Part shown: piece after piece, positions 45,083 to 53,596 of the stretch
Position numbering within the stretch: the first letter of the stretch is position 1
How the letters are laid out: each line of letters begins with the position of its first letter
Assembly: GCF_014189505.1 (NCBI RefSeq)
Contig: NZ_CP050301.1
Location: 3,231,501-3,295,500, forward strand
Length of the DNA: 64,000 bases
Reading direction: 5' to 3'
Source of the DNA: Phyllobacterium sp. 628
Lineage (GTDB): Bacteria > Pseudomonadota > Alphaproteobacteria > Rhizobiales > Rhizobiaceae
Program-made: the position numbers and the translations under genes
Notes under the pieces: generated by a model
Told to the model about the DNA's origin: nothing
Seen by the model: the letters and a program-made list of their open reading frames with translations, nothing else
Databases searched by the model: none

Positions 45083-46660
45083 GTGAACCGGCAACAGAAA
45101 TCGAAATCCCCGCAACGGCACGCGATCATGGCCGCCGTGGCGGACGGTCCCCGCCCCCGCAGTATTGAAAGCGGTGCATTTGACCAGCCGCCGTTCCGTC
45201 AGCTTAAAATTCCCTTCACGCCTACCAAGATCGTTTCGGACGATGAGCTGGAATCGATCCACGACGCCTCCCTCAAGGTCTTGCAGGAGATCGGTGTTGA
45301 TGTGCTGCATGACGGCGCACGCGACATCATGAAAAATGCCGGTGCCGACGTGCGCCTCGGCTCAGCGCGTGTTCATTTCGACAAGGACATGATTCTCGAA
45401 TATGTCGGCTATGCGCCGTCCGAATTCACGCTGCACGCGCGCAACCCCGCTCACAATGTGCGTTTTGGCGGCAACAACCTGATTTTCTCGCAGATGGGTT
45501 CAGCACCCAATTGTTCCGATGTGGACAATGGCAGGCGGTCCGGCAATCAGGCGGACTTCCGCAACTTCATTAAACTTGCGCAGATGCACAATATCATCAA
45601 CACAACGGGCGGTTATCCCGTAGAGCCGATTGATATCCATCCATCGGTGCGTCACCTCGAATGCATCCGCGACCTTGCTACCCTGACCGACAAGGCATTC
45701 CACATCTATTCGCTCGGCAAGGAGCGCAATCTGGACGGAATTGAAATCGCACGTATTGCCCGTGGCGTCAGTCAGGAACAGCTGCAAAATGAGGCGTCCT
45801 GCTACACCATCATCAATACAAACTCGCCGCTGAAACTGGATGTGCCGATGATGGAAGGTATCATCCATATGTCGGGCAATGGCCAGATCGTTATCGTCAC
45901 GCCGTTTACGCTTGCAGGCGCGATGGCGCCTGTAACCATCGCCGGTGCCTTGGTCCAGCAGAATGCCGAAGCCCTCGCTGGCATCTCCTTCACCCAGATG
46001 GTCAAGAAGGGTGCGCCAGTCGGTTATGGCGGCTTCACCTCCAACGTCGACATGAAGTCTGGAGCGCCCGCATTTGGTACGCCGGAATATATGAAGGCGC
46101 AGATGGTCGGCGGACAGCTCGCCCGCCGCTACAATATCCCTTACCGCACATCCAATGTCTGTGCAGCCAATACGGTCGATGCGCAGGCTGCCTACGAATC
46201 CGTTTTCTCCCTGTGGGGGGCAATACAGGGCGGCGGCAATTTCATGCTGCATTCGGCCGGTTGGCTGGAGGGCGGCTTGTGCTGCTCTTACGAAAAGATG
46301 ATCCTCGACTTTGACCTGCTGCAGATGGTGGCGGAATTCCTGACACCGCTCGATCTGTCAGAAGATGCACTGGGTCTGGATGCCATGCGTGATGTTGGTC
46401 CCGGTGGACATTTCTTTGGCACAGCCCACACGCAATCCCGGTACAAGACAGCGTTTTATGCGCCGATCATTTCCGACTGGCGCAATTATGAAACGTGGCA
46501 GGAAGCCGGATCGCCAACAGCAATCGACCGGGCTAATCGCGTCTGGAAAGAGCGTCTCGCCACCTACGTGAAGCCTGCCATCGATCCCGGTATCGAAGAA
46601 GAAATCGACGCCTTCGTTGCCAAACGCAAGGCAGAGGGCGGCGCCCCTACGGACTTCTAA
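45083..46660 (+). CDS. MttB-family (COG5598) methyltransferase without amber codon, copy 1
   Basis: 525 residues from a GTG at 45083. Family pattern: ESIHDASLKVLQEIGVDVL at the start of the barrel, TFGTPEY-type GTPEYMKAQMVGGQLARRYNIPYRTS, NFMLHSAGWLEGGLCCSYEK and VGPGGHFFGTAHTQSRYKTAFYAP. There is no in-frame TAG, so it does not use pyrrolysine; such MttB homologues (for example MtgB) demethylate quaternary amines onto a corrinoid protein. The N-terminus is doubtful. ATG 45079 has a ribosome site and encodes MSEPATEIEIPATARDHGRR, but hits a stop at 45166; one extra C near 45149-45152 would explain it. It is followed by the DMGDH-like gene. Confidence 0.85.
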   Translation: MNRQQKSKSPQRHAIMAAVADGPRPRSIESGAFDQPPFRQLKIPFTPTKIVSDDELESIHDASLKVLQEIGVDVLHDGARDIMKNAGADVRLGSARVHFDKDMILEYVGYAPSEFTLHARNPAHNVRFGGNNLIFSQMGSAPNCSDVDNGRRSGNQADFRNFIKLAQMHNIINTTGGYPVEPIDIHPSVRHLECIRDLATLTDKAFHIYSLGKERNLDGIEIARIARGVSQEQLQNEASCYTIINTNSPLKLDVPMMEGIIHMSGNGQIVIVTPFTLAGAMAPVTIAGALVQQNAEALAGISFTQMVKKGAPVGYGGFTSNVDMKSGAPAFGTPEYMKAQMVGGQLARRYNIPYRTSNVCAANTVDAQAAYESVFSLWGAIQGGGNFMLHSAGWLEGGLCCSYEKMILDFDLLQMVAEFLTPLDLSEDALGLDAMRDVGPGGHFFGTAHTQSRYKTAFYAPIISDWRNYETWQEAGSPTAIDRANRVWKERLATYVKPAIDPGIEEEIDAFVAKRKAEGGAPTDF

Positions 46661-46723
46661 TCACGCGTTTGAATCAAACTCTCAACGCATTGAATCATAT
46701 TTCTATCCAAGAGGCATAAGTGA

Positions 46724-49300
46724 ATGAAATCGCACGTTAAAGCAGTTGTCATTGGCGGTGGCGTTGTCGGATGTTCTGTCCTTTATCATCTCGCCCGCGC
46801 TGGCTGGACAGATGTTCTGCTGATCGAACGTTCGGAACTGACATCCGGATCATCGTGGCATGCTGCTGGCGGTTTCCACACTCTCAACGGCGATCCGAAC
46901 GTTGCCAAGCTTCAAGCCTATACGGTCAGTCTCTACAAGGAAATTGAAGAACTGTCCGGCCAGTCCTGCGGCCTGCATCTGACCGGCGGCGTGATGATGG
47001 CCGACAGTCCGGAACGCATGGACTTTCTACGGCTGGCCCACGCGCGCGGCCGCTATCTCGGCATGGATACGGAACTGATCACGCCTTCCGAAGCCAAGGC
47101 CATGTTTCCGCTGATGGACGAAACCAACTTCGTTGGCGCCATGTGGGATCCGGTTGAAGGCCATCTTGATCCATCGGGAACAACCCACGCCTATGCCAAA
47201 GCCGCCCGCAAACTGGGTGCAGAAATCTCCCTGCGCAACCGCGTTGTGGAACTGACGCAGGAAGTGGACGGCACCTGGAACGTTGTGACTGAACAGGGCA
47301 CGGTGAAAGCTGAGCACGTCGTCAACTGCGGCGGATTGTGGGCTCGCGAAGTCGGACGCATGGTCGGGCTGGAACTGCCGGTTCTTGCCATGGAGCATAT
47401 GTATCTTCTGACCGAAGATGTACCCGAAGTGATAGAATTCAACCAGTCTACTGGGCGCGAATTGATCGGCGTCATGGATTTCAAGGGTGAAATCTACACC
47501 CGTCAGGAGCGGAACGGCATCCTGCTCGGCACCTATGAAAAGGCCGCCAAGCCATGGTCTCCGGTCAACACCCCTTGGGACTTTGGCCACGAATTGCTGG
47601 CGCCGGACATCGACCGCATCGCTCCATCACTCGAGGTCGGCTTCAAACATTTCCCCGGCATCGAGAAGGCTGGTATCAAGCAGATCATCAACGGTCCCTT
47701 CACCTTTGCGCCTGATGGCAACCCGCTTGTCGGCCCCGTTCCCGGCTTGACCAATTACTGGACCGCCTGCGCCGTTATGGCCGGGTTCAGCCAAGGCGGC
47801 GGCGTTGGCCTCGCTCTCTCCAACTGGATGGTCCACGGCGAACCCGGATTTGACGTTTGGGGCATGGATGTAGCACGCTTCGGCGAATGGGCCACACTGC
47901 GCTATACCAATGCCAAAGTGCGTGAGAACTACTCGCGTCGCTTCTCTATCCGTTTTCCCAATGAGGAACTGTCCGCCGCACGCCCGCAGCAGACAACGCC
48001 GCTCTATGACACGATGGTCAACCAGAATGCTGTCATGGGCGATTCCTGGGGCCTTGAAACGCCACTCTGGTTTGCGCCCAAGGGTACGGAAGCCAAAGAC
48101 ATCGTCTCCTATCATCGCTCCAACGATTTCGAGCATATTGGCAATGAAGTGCGTGCGACTCGTGAAAGCGTTGGCGTCACCGAAATTGCCAACTTCGCCA
48201 AGTATGAAGTCACCGGTAGCGGTGCGGAAGCATTTCTGTCCTACCTCATGACCAACACCATGCCGAAAATCGGCCGGTTGGTTCTAACGCCCATGCTGAA
48301 TGAGACAGGCAAGCTGATCGGCGATTTCACCATCGCCAAAGCTGCCGAAGACCGTTTTCTCATCTGGGGCTCCTCCGCAGCGCAGCGCTATCACATGCGC
48401 TGGTTCCAGACACATCAGCCAAAGGACGGCTCGGTTCATATCCACCGCTTCGACCAAACCCTCGTTGGCCTGTCGATTGCCGGACCGAAGTCCCGCGATC
48501 TTCTGGCCAAGCTTGTCGATGAAGATGTGTCGAACGAAGCTTTCAAGTTCATGGATTTCCGCGAAATAGCCGTTGGCGGTGCGCCGTGCAAAGTCAACCG
48601 TATCTCCTATACCGGCGATTTGGGCTATGAAATCTGGATGGAGCCGGCCTACCAGCGACTTGTCTACAAGGCGATCAAGGATGCGGGCGAGGAATTCGAT
48701 ATTGTCGATTTCGGCATGCGGGCCCTGCTTTCCATGCGGCTTGAGAAGAACTTTCCGACGTGGTTCCGTGAGTTGCGTCCGATTTACGGACCCTATGAGG
48801 GCTCAATGGACCGGTTCGTCAAACTTTCCAAAAATGATTTCATCGGACGCGAGGCTGCCGCCAAGGAAAAGGCAGAGTTCGATGCGGGCACGAGCAAGAA
48901 ACTGCGCCGTGTCTCGCTGATTATTGACGTGCCAAATGGCGACGGGGCAGCGGATGTCATGGGCGACGAACCGATCTGGGCCAAAGTTACCAAAGATTAC
49001 GGCATGGTAGAAGCTGGACACGGCGTCGGTGCGCCCCGCTTCAACGGCGCCGGCGAGGTTGTCTCCTTTGCTGGCGACAAAGGTGCGGTGCAAGGCGAGT
49101 GGCGTGTTGTCGGCTGGGTCACATCAGGCGGCTATGGTCACTATGTCGGTCATTCCATGGCACAGGGCTATGTTCCGGCAGAGCTGGCGAACAATGAAAC
49201 CAGTGGTCTCTTTGAAGTCGAAATTCTCGGCCTTCGCCGCTCTGCCCGCATCAATCTGGAACCGCCATTCGATCCATCGGGAGCCAAGATGCGCGGGTGA
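46724..49300 (+). CDS. Dimethylglycine/sarcosine dehydrogenase-like flavoprotein (DAO-GcvT fusion)
   Basis: 858 residues. The N-terminal FAD domain has VIGGGVVGCSVLYHLARAGW and SGSSWHAAGGFHTL; His46 is the usual site of covalent FAD. After an FAO linker around 375-430, a GcvT-like folate domain follows (GLSIAGPKSRDLLAKLVDED, YTGDLGYEIWMEP, FGMRALLSMRLEKNFPTW) with a C-terminal GcvT barrel. Such enzymes oxidise dimethylglycine or sarcosine and hand the methyl carbon to tetrahydrofolate. Its place after an MttB-like gene suggests sequential removal of methyl groups from betaine (inference). Length equals mammalian DMGDH closely. Confidence 0.85.
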   Translation: MKSHVKAVVIGGGVVGCSVLYHLARAGWTDVLLIERSELTSGSSWHAAGGFHTLNGDPNVAKLQAYTVSLYKEIEELSGQSCGLHLTGGVMMADSPERMDFLRLAHARGRYLGMDTELITPSEAKAMFPLMDETNFVGAMWDPVEGHLDPSGTTHAYAKAARKLGAEISLRNRVVELTQEVDGTWNVVTEQGTVKAEHVVNCGGLWAREVGRMVGLELPVLAMEHMYLLTEDVPEVIEFNQSTGRELIGVMDFKGEIYTRQERNGILLGTYEKAAKPWSPVNTPWDFGHELLAPDIDRIAPSLEVGFKHFPGIEKAGIKQIINGPFTFAPDGNPLVGPVPGLTNYWTACAVMAGFSQGGGVGLALSNWMVHGEPGFDVWGMDVARFGEWATLRYTNAKVRENYSRRFSIRFPNEELSAARPQQTTPLYDTMVNQNAVMGDSWGLETPLWFAPKGTEAKDIVSYHRSNDFEHIGNEVRATRESVGVTEIANFAKYEVTGSGAEAFLSYLMTNTMPKIGRLVLTPMLNETGKLIGDFTIAKAAEDRFLIWGSSAAQRYHMRWFQTHQPKDGSVHIHRFDQTLVGLSIAGPKSRDLLAKLVDEDVSNEAFKFMDFREIAVGGAPCKVNRISYTGDLGYEIWMEPAYQRLVYKAIKDAGEEFDIVDFGMRALLSMRLEKNFPTWFRELRPIYGPYEGSMDRFVKLSKNDFIGREAAAKEKAEFDAGTSKKLRRVSLIIDVPNGDGAADVMGDEPIWAKVTKDYGMVEAGHGVGAPRFNGAGEVVSFAGDKGAVQGEWRVVGWVTSGGYGHYVGHSMAQGYVPAELANNETSGLFEVEILGLRRSARINLEPPFDPSGAKMRG

Positions 49301-49349
49301 TTAAACAGCTTCACCACGCTGGTGTGGTGAAGCCCTTTGCATGAATATA

Positions 49350-49488
49350 GTGCGTGGTTCGACAAGCTCACCATGAGGGAGAACGGTAGACTGCAAAACT
49401 AACGGCAACATTGCAGAATATAGTTCCCTGCAATCCTCCATCTCCCTCATGGTGAGCCTCCTGAGCTTGTCGAAGGGCGAACCACACA
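49350..49488. repeat. Hairpin repeat family R, copy E
   Basis: 139 nt. Left arm GTGCGTGGTTCGACAAGCTC; right arm contains CTCATGGTGAGCCTCCTGAG followed by CTTGTCGAAGGGCGAACCAC, so it carries an insertion of about 8 nt and later changes. The centre is inverted relative to the other copies (it reads ATTGCAGAATATAGTTCCCT), meaning the loop lies in the opposite orientation. Confidence 0.88.
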
Positions 49489-49506
49489 CATCGGCTCTGC
49501 AATGAT

Positions 49507-50265
49507 TCAGAGACTCACACCCTCAAAAGCGGAAATAAACGGCAGGCCTTTGCGCTTGCCGGTCCAGCCCACAACAATCAAGGCACTCGCCGCTTCGTCA
49601 TAGCGCTGGGCCAATGCCCATGATTTGCAGTCAATTGCGGCCACATCTGCACGGCCGGAGGCAACCGCTTCAACAGACATGCGATGGCCACCCGTCTCGA
49701 CAAGGCTGGCGAACAGCGACAGGCTCTCACCCTTGCTTTCAAGGTCCCGCTTGATACCCAGATAACCGGACATCGAGTCGTGGCTGTTAAATGCCAGCCG
49801 TTTCCTGCGCATGTGATCAATCGGCAGTACCGGATCACTGCTGCGAGGCGTCGGCATCGGCTGTCCCTCACCGCGTCGCATCACCAGCGCACTTGAATAG
49901 AGTTCACCGTCGCCGCCCTCAATTCCGGAATATTCGTCCTGACCCGCAAGCTTTACGTGTGGCGCAAGGCCCAATTCCATTGGACCCCAGCATGTCTGGG
50001 TGATCAGCAATGCGGGGTGGCGCCACAGCGTCGGCAGATCAAGCTCGTCGGGTGGAAGCGTTGCAGGATCCGGTGCAATCACGACACCCGCAGCGTCACG
50101 AATACCGCCGGGAACGGACGGAAGATCGCCATTGCGTCTCGTCAGCAAATCAGGCGCATCAAAACCCTTCGCCATCAGCCTGTCGCGCATGAACACCCAT
50201 TGGGCGTCCACATCGGCGCGGAGTTCCGGCCAGTCGTACATCGGCAACGCGGCTACAAGGGTCAT
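49507..50265 (-). CDS. PhnD-like (PF12974-type) solute-binding fold protein without signal peptide
   Basis: 252 residues starting MTLVAALPMYDWPELRADVD. The two-lobe periplasmic binding fold is suggested by GGIRDAAGVVIAPDP, LLITQTCWGPMEL, RLAFNSHDSMSGYLGIKRDL (the phosphonate-type NSHDSMSGY motif) and VASGRADVAAIDCKSWALA. There is no signal peptide or lipobox, so it probably acts in the cytoplasm or its start is misplaced; no transporter partner lies nearby. The gene ends after repeat copy E and starts 9 nt from the desaturase stop, so the two minus-strand genes may be cotranscribed. Ligand unknown. Confidence 0.75.
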   Translation of the reverse strand: MTLVAALPMYDWPELRADVDAQWVFMRDRLMAKGFDAPDLLTRRNGDLPSVPGGIRDAAGVVIAPDPATLPPDELDLPTLWRHPALLITQTCWGPMELGLAPHVKLAGQDEYSGIEGGDGELYSSALVMRRGEGQPMPTPRSSDPVLPIDHMRRKRLAFNSHDSMSGYLGIKRDLESKGESLSLFASLVETGGHRMSVEAVASGRADVAAIDCKSWALAQRYDEAASALIVVGWTGKRKGLPFISAFEGVSL

Positions 50266-50274
50266 GCCCGATAT

Positions 50275-51318
50275 TTACTCTTTTGGAGGCTCGGCGGGAA
50301 TAGGCAGGCTCGTCCCGCCCTGCAGGGAAATGCCATGACGGCGCGGCTGGAACGCACGGGCTGTAGGCGGGTCACGGCGCAGCACAGGATGGGCAACCTC
50401 TTCCTTTCTGTGAAACGCATAGGCGCGAAGAATTTCAAAGTAATTGCGGAAAACATACCCGCCATTCATTGTCTTCCATTCTTCACGCTGCTCCCGGTAA
50501 AGGCGAGGCAGATGATACCACGGAACGGTGGGACGCTTGTGGTGAACGAAATGCAGGTTGTTGTTGAGAAACAGCAGCGCCAGCGGCGATTTCTCGACGA
50601 TAATAGTACGGCCATCCGGGCGTTCGGACCACTGATGTTCGCAATAGGATCTGATCGCAATGATCGCCAATCCCCAATAAACCGCAGTGAGTGCGTAGAG
50701 CCAGAGCGGGATGCCGAAGCGCAAAAGCAAAGCGATCATGGGAACAAGCCCGGCGGCATGCAAAAGCCACGCCGTTTTGACTTTTCGGTCTCCGCCCGAA
50801 ATCAATTTCATGTCGGTCATCAGGAACCCGACGATCATGAGCGCTGGACCAATAATGATCCTCCCAAGCAATGTATTGTTCCAGTTCAGAAGTACCTTGA
50901 GAACAGCCGGCTGCTTCTCCCAATCGCCCAGCGCGCGATAGTAGCTTTCCGGATCGTCATAGGGATCGGTCAGCCGTTCATCCGCATGGTGCTTGAGATG
51001 CAGATGCTTGTAACGGCGGTACGGATAGAACAAGCCGATTGGCAATGAGACGAGAATTTCGTTCAGCACGCCGCTCCGGGTCGGGTGGCCGTGCAACGCT
51101 TCGTGCTGCAATGAAGAATGCAAGGCGACAGCGATCGCCATCAAAGCCAAAGCCACGATCGGCATGGTTGAATAGAGGTAAAATCCGGCGATAACCCAAA
51201 GTCCGTAACAGGCGATCATGAGGCCGACAGTCGGCCATTCGATGCCCGGATGCTTTCGCGTCTGGTTGGGCATGAGGGAAGTATTATCGGTATGTGCTTC
51301 TGATTCCATGACTTTCAT
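50275..51318 (-). CDS. Fatty acid desaturase-type di-iron membrane protein
   Basis: 347 residues from MKVMESEAHTD at 51318; ATG 51309 is an alternative, and the longer frame to 51432 would run into the divergent regulator gene. Three histidine boxes are visible: HEALHGH (first), HLKHH (second), HFVHH (third), with membrane helices between. It would introduce a double bond or hydroxyl in an acyl or related chain in the membrane. It is divergent from the XRE regulator with about 106 nt between starts, so the regulator may control it (inference). Confidence 0.85.
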   Translation of the reverse strand: MKVMESEAHTDNTSLMPNQTRKHPGIEWPTVGLMIACYGLWVIAGFYLYSTMPIVALALMAIAVALHSSLQHEALHGHPTRSGVLNEILVSLPIGLFYPYRRYKHLHLKHHADERLTDPYDDPESYYRALGDWEKQPAVLKVLLNWNNTLLGRIIIGPALMIVGFLMTDMKLISGGDRKVKTAWLLHAAGLVPMIALLLRFGIPLWLYALTAVYWGLAIIAIRSYCEHQWSERPDGRTIIVEKSPLALLFLNNNLHFVHHKRPTVPWYHLPRLYREQREEWKTMNGGYVFRNYFEILRAYAFHRKEEVAHPVLRRDPPTARAFQPRRHGISLQGGTSLPIPAEPPKE

Positions 51319-51424
51319 GGTCTCACTGTCAGGATTTGTCAGCAATGATATTTTAGTGCGAAAGCGTTGATTTTGCGCACCAAACAGTGCAATTGTTGTA
51401 TTTAGTAAACAACGAGGCGTCGAA

Positions 51425-52261
51425 ATGGACAAAAGAGACCTCTCCCGCCTGTTTCAGGAACGGATCAGGAGCCTGCTCAACCGAAGCGGCGACAACCAGT
51501 CATCCTTCGCCGCATCAGTAGGCATTGACCGTTCTGCACTTTCCCAGCTTCTGTCCGGGCAGTCCGCCCGTCTGCCCCGTGTCGAAACTCTGCTCAACAT
51601 TGCAGAACGTTATTCCGTCTCGCTCGACTGGCTGCTTGGCCTCAGCCAGGACGAAGGCATTATCGGTGAATTGCGTGCCAGCATGGAGATCGAGGAAGGC
51701 GTTGACGGCTTCGAGCGCACGCTTCTGGTACGTTGGCATGGTGAGGCATCCGGCAGCAAGATCAGATATGTACCTGCCCGCATTCCGGATCTCCTGCGCA
51801 CTCAAGCCGTCATTGCTTACGAGACATCGCTCGTCCATCGCGATCCGGCCACGCAGATTACCGAGACCGCGTTTCGGCTGGATTATAATCGCCAGCCGGG
51901 CACCGATATGGAAGTCTGCATGCCCTATCAGACCCTGCAGGATTTTGCAGCTGGCGGTGGCATTTGGGGCGACCTGCCACGCGAGGTTCGCATAGAACAA
52001 CTCGAGCATATGAGCGCGCTGCTCGATGAACTCTATCCATCGTTCCGGCTCTATCTTTTTGACGGACGTGAACGCTTCTCCGTTCCCTACACCGTGTTCG
52101 GTCCCTATCGCGCTGCTATTTTCGTTGGCGAGATGTATCTGGTGCTGAATACGACGGAGGCCGTCCTGACCATGCAGCGGCATTTCGACGGATTAATCCG
52201 CGTTGCACGCATCAATGCCCATGAGGCAGCATCCTATGCGTCATCCTTGAAAGTTGAATGA
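51425..52261 (+). CDS. XRE-family transcriptional regulator with ligand domain
   Basis: 278 residues. The N-terminal helix-turn-helix spans about 10-70: RSLLNRSGDNQSSFAASVGIDRSALSQLLSGQSARLP, then TLLNIAERYSVSLDWLLGLS. The C-terminal 200 residues have no clear family but look like a sensing domain (REVRIEQLEHMSALLDELYPSFRLYLFDGRERFSVPYTVFGPYRAAIFVG). It is divergent from the desaturase gene, which it may regulate. The target is not known. Confidence 0.85.
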   Translation: MDKRDLSRLFQERIRSLLNRSGDNQSSFAASVGIDRSALSQLLSGQSARLPRVETLLNIAERYSVSLDWLLGLSQDEGIIGELRASMEIEEGVDGFERTLLVRWHGEASGSKIRYVPARIPDLLRTQAVIAYETSLVHRDPATQITETAFRLDYNRQPGTDMEVCMPYQTLQDFAAGGGIWGDLPREVRIEQLEHMSALLDELYPSFRLYLFDGRERFSVPYTVFGPYRAAIFVGEMYLVLNTTEAVLTMQRHFDGLIRVARINAHEAASYASSLKVE

Positions 52262-52315
52262 TGCGGCAGGGCTTGTCGCAAATGATGATTGACCACATAT
52301 AAAGACTTCCTTATA

Positions 52316-52329
52316 TCGTTATCTAACGA
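52316..52329. promoter_or_regulatory. Possible operator upstream of the homocysteine methyltransferase
   Basis: Perfect 6-bp inverted repeat TCGTTA-TC-TAACGA, 20 nt before the start of the bmt gene. The symmetry and place suit a dimeric repressor, for example an ArsR-type regulator of the methionine/SAH cycle; the protein is not identified. Confidence 0.45.
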
Positions 52330-52349
52330 CTTCACAGGAATTGCCGACC

Positions 52350-53363
52350 ATGACCAGTGCCAATCCACTTGCCGATCTGATTGCCGAAAAGGGTGTGCTG
52401 TTGGCCGACGGCGCGACCGGCACCAACCTGTTTGCAGCAGGTTTGGAAGCGGGTGAAGCACCGGAACTATGGAATGAAGCCCAGCCGGAAAAGATCATTG
52501 CCCTGCATCAGGGCTTTGTCGATGCGGGCGCGGATATCATTCTGACCAACTCGTTTGGCGGTACACGCCACCGGCTGAAGCTGCATCACGCGCAAGATCG
52601 CGTGTTTGACCTGAACAAGAAGGCCGCTGAGCTGGCGCGCCATGTTGCCGACAAGGCAGACCGCAAGGTCATTGTTGCTGGCTCCGTTGGCCCAACCGGT
52701 GAATTGCTGGTGCCGCTTGGTGCACTGACCGAAGAAGATGCTGTTGCAGCCTTTACCGAACAACTCGAAGGCCTCAAGGCTGGCGGCGTCGATGTGGCAT
52801 GGATCGAAACCATGTCGGCTCCGGGCGAAATCCGCGCCGCTGCTGAAGCCGCTGTGAAGGTTGGGCTCCCCTATGTCTATACCGGATCGTTCGACACGGC
52901 GGGCAAGACCATGATGGGTCTGCCACCCAAGGAAATTCACGGCGTCGTTGATGGTTTGGCTGAGCGCCCAGTTGCCGTTGGCGCCAATTGCGGAGTGGGT
53001 GCGTCAGATATCCTGGCTTCATTGCTGGATATGTCGGAAGCTGATCCGTCGGCAACAATTGTCATCAAGGGCAATTGCGGCATACCGGAATTCCGCGGGT
53101 CAGAGATTTTCTATTCCGGCACGCCTGAACTCATGTCTGATTATGCGAAACTCGCCATTGATGGCGGCGCAAAAATAATCGGCGGCTGCTGCGGAACCTC
53201 TTTCCAGCATCTGGCTGCCATGCGTCATGCGCTTGATAGCCATATTCAGGGCACACGGCCGACAGTCGAGACTATTGTCGAAACCATTGGGCCGATGAGA
53301 AACAAGCTGGCTGCCCACGCAGATGCCATGCCCAAGCGCGAACGCCGCGGGCGGCGTGGGTGA
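52350..53363 (+). CDS. bmt: Homocysteine S-methyltransferase (betaine-homocysteine methyltransferase type)
   Basis: 337 residues from the ATG at 52350 with AGGAA upstream; a TTG at 52341 is in frame but lies too close to the ribosome site. Zinc ligands of the family are in VGANCGVGASD and in GGCCGTS; the N-terminal LADGATGTNLFAAGLEAG is typical. It transfers a methyl group to homocysteine to give methionine, the donor being glycine betaine or a methylthio compound. With two MttB paralogues and the DMGDH-like enzyme in this window, a role in betaine use is plausible. It ends before hairpin repeat copy F. Confidence 0.87.
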   Translation: MTSANPLADLIAEKGVLLADGATGTNLFAAGLEAGEAPELWNEAQPEKIIALHQGFVDAGADIILTNSFGGTRHRLKLHHAQDRVFDLNKKAAELARHVADKADRKVIVAGSVGPTGELLVPLGALTEEDAVAAFTEQLEGLKAGGVDVAWIETMSAPGEIRAAAEAAVKVGLPYVYTGSFDTAGKTMMGLPPKEIHGVVDGLAERPVAVGANCGVGASDILASLLDMSEADPSATIVIKGNCGIPEFRGSEIFYSGTPELMSDYAKLAIDGGAKIIGGCCGTSFQHLAAMRHALDSHIQGTRPTVETIVETIGPMRNKLAAHADAMPKRERRGRRG

Positions 53364-53389
53364 TACCCGTTTGTGATTGCACGATCATG

Positions 53390-53408
53390 GTGCGTGGTTC
53401 GACAAGCT
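53390..53408. repeat. Hairpin repeat family R, copy F, left fragment
   Basis: GTGCGTGGTTCGACAAGCT, identical to the left end of copies A, C, D and E, then interrupted by the IS110-family element directly after the CT dinucleotide. The remainder of the copy resumes at 54560. Confidence 0.92.
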
Positions 53409-53596
53409 TGTCTGTTTGAAGTGTGTATACTGGCTTGGTCCACGTGCCCATTGACGGCACGTGGACCGATGGACCTGAGGCCGTTTCGACAGCCGGACGT
53501 TTGCCAGTCCGATGGTGAGCAAGGCCCGGTCCTTCGATGACACCCGAACAGTTGCCAGGGGCATCGACCCCGCATGACAAGCCAGGGGTTTTCATC
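53409..53596 (+). ncRNA. Predicted bridge RNA of the IS110 element
   Basis: Non-coding leader between the left end and the transposase start. By eye it folds into three parts. (1) A 12-bp stem-loop at 53437-53467 (GGTCCACGTGCC/GGCACGTGGACC). (2) A loop closed by GGACC-GGCC (53471-53482) and GGCC-GGTCC (53523-53532), with an inner hairpin CGGAC/GTCCG (53494-53511). Its left side carries TTCGACA (53485-53491), equal to the left target; its right side carries ATGGTGAGC (53512-53520), complementary to the right target GCTCACCAT. (3) A second loop with hairpin GGGG/CCCC (53558-53571). It carries ACAGTTGC (53548-53555), equal to the left donor end, and GACAAGC (53576-53582), complementary to the right donor GCTTGTC. 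The stem GATGA/TCATC closes it. Confidence 0.8.

Noticed and set aside
49957-51048. ORF of 363 codons on the plus strand
   Set aside because: Antisense to the PhnD-like and desaturase genes, both of which carry family motifs.
53537-53596. Twenty-codon N-terminal extension of the transposase
   Set aside because: It lies inside the predicted donor loop of the leader RNA, and IS110 proteins normally begin a few residues before GIDVSK.
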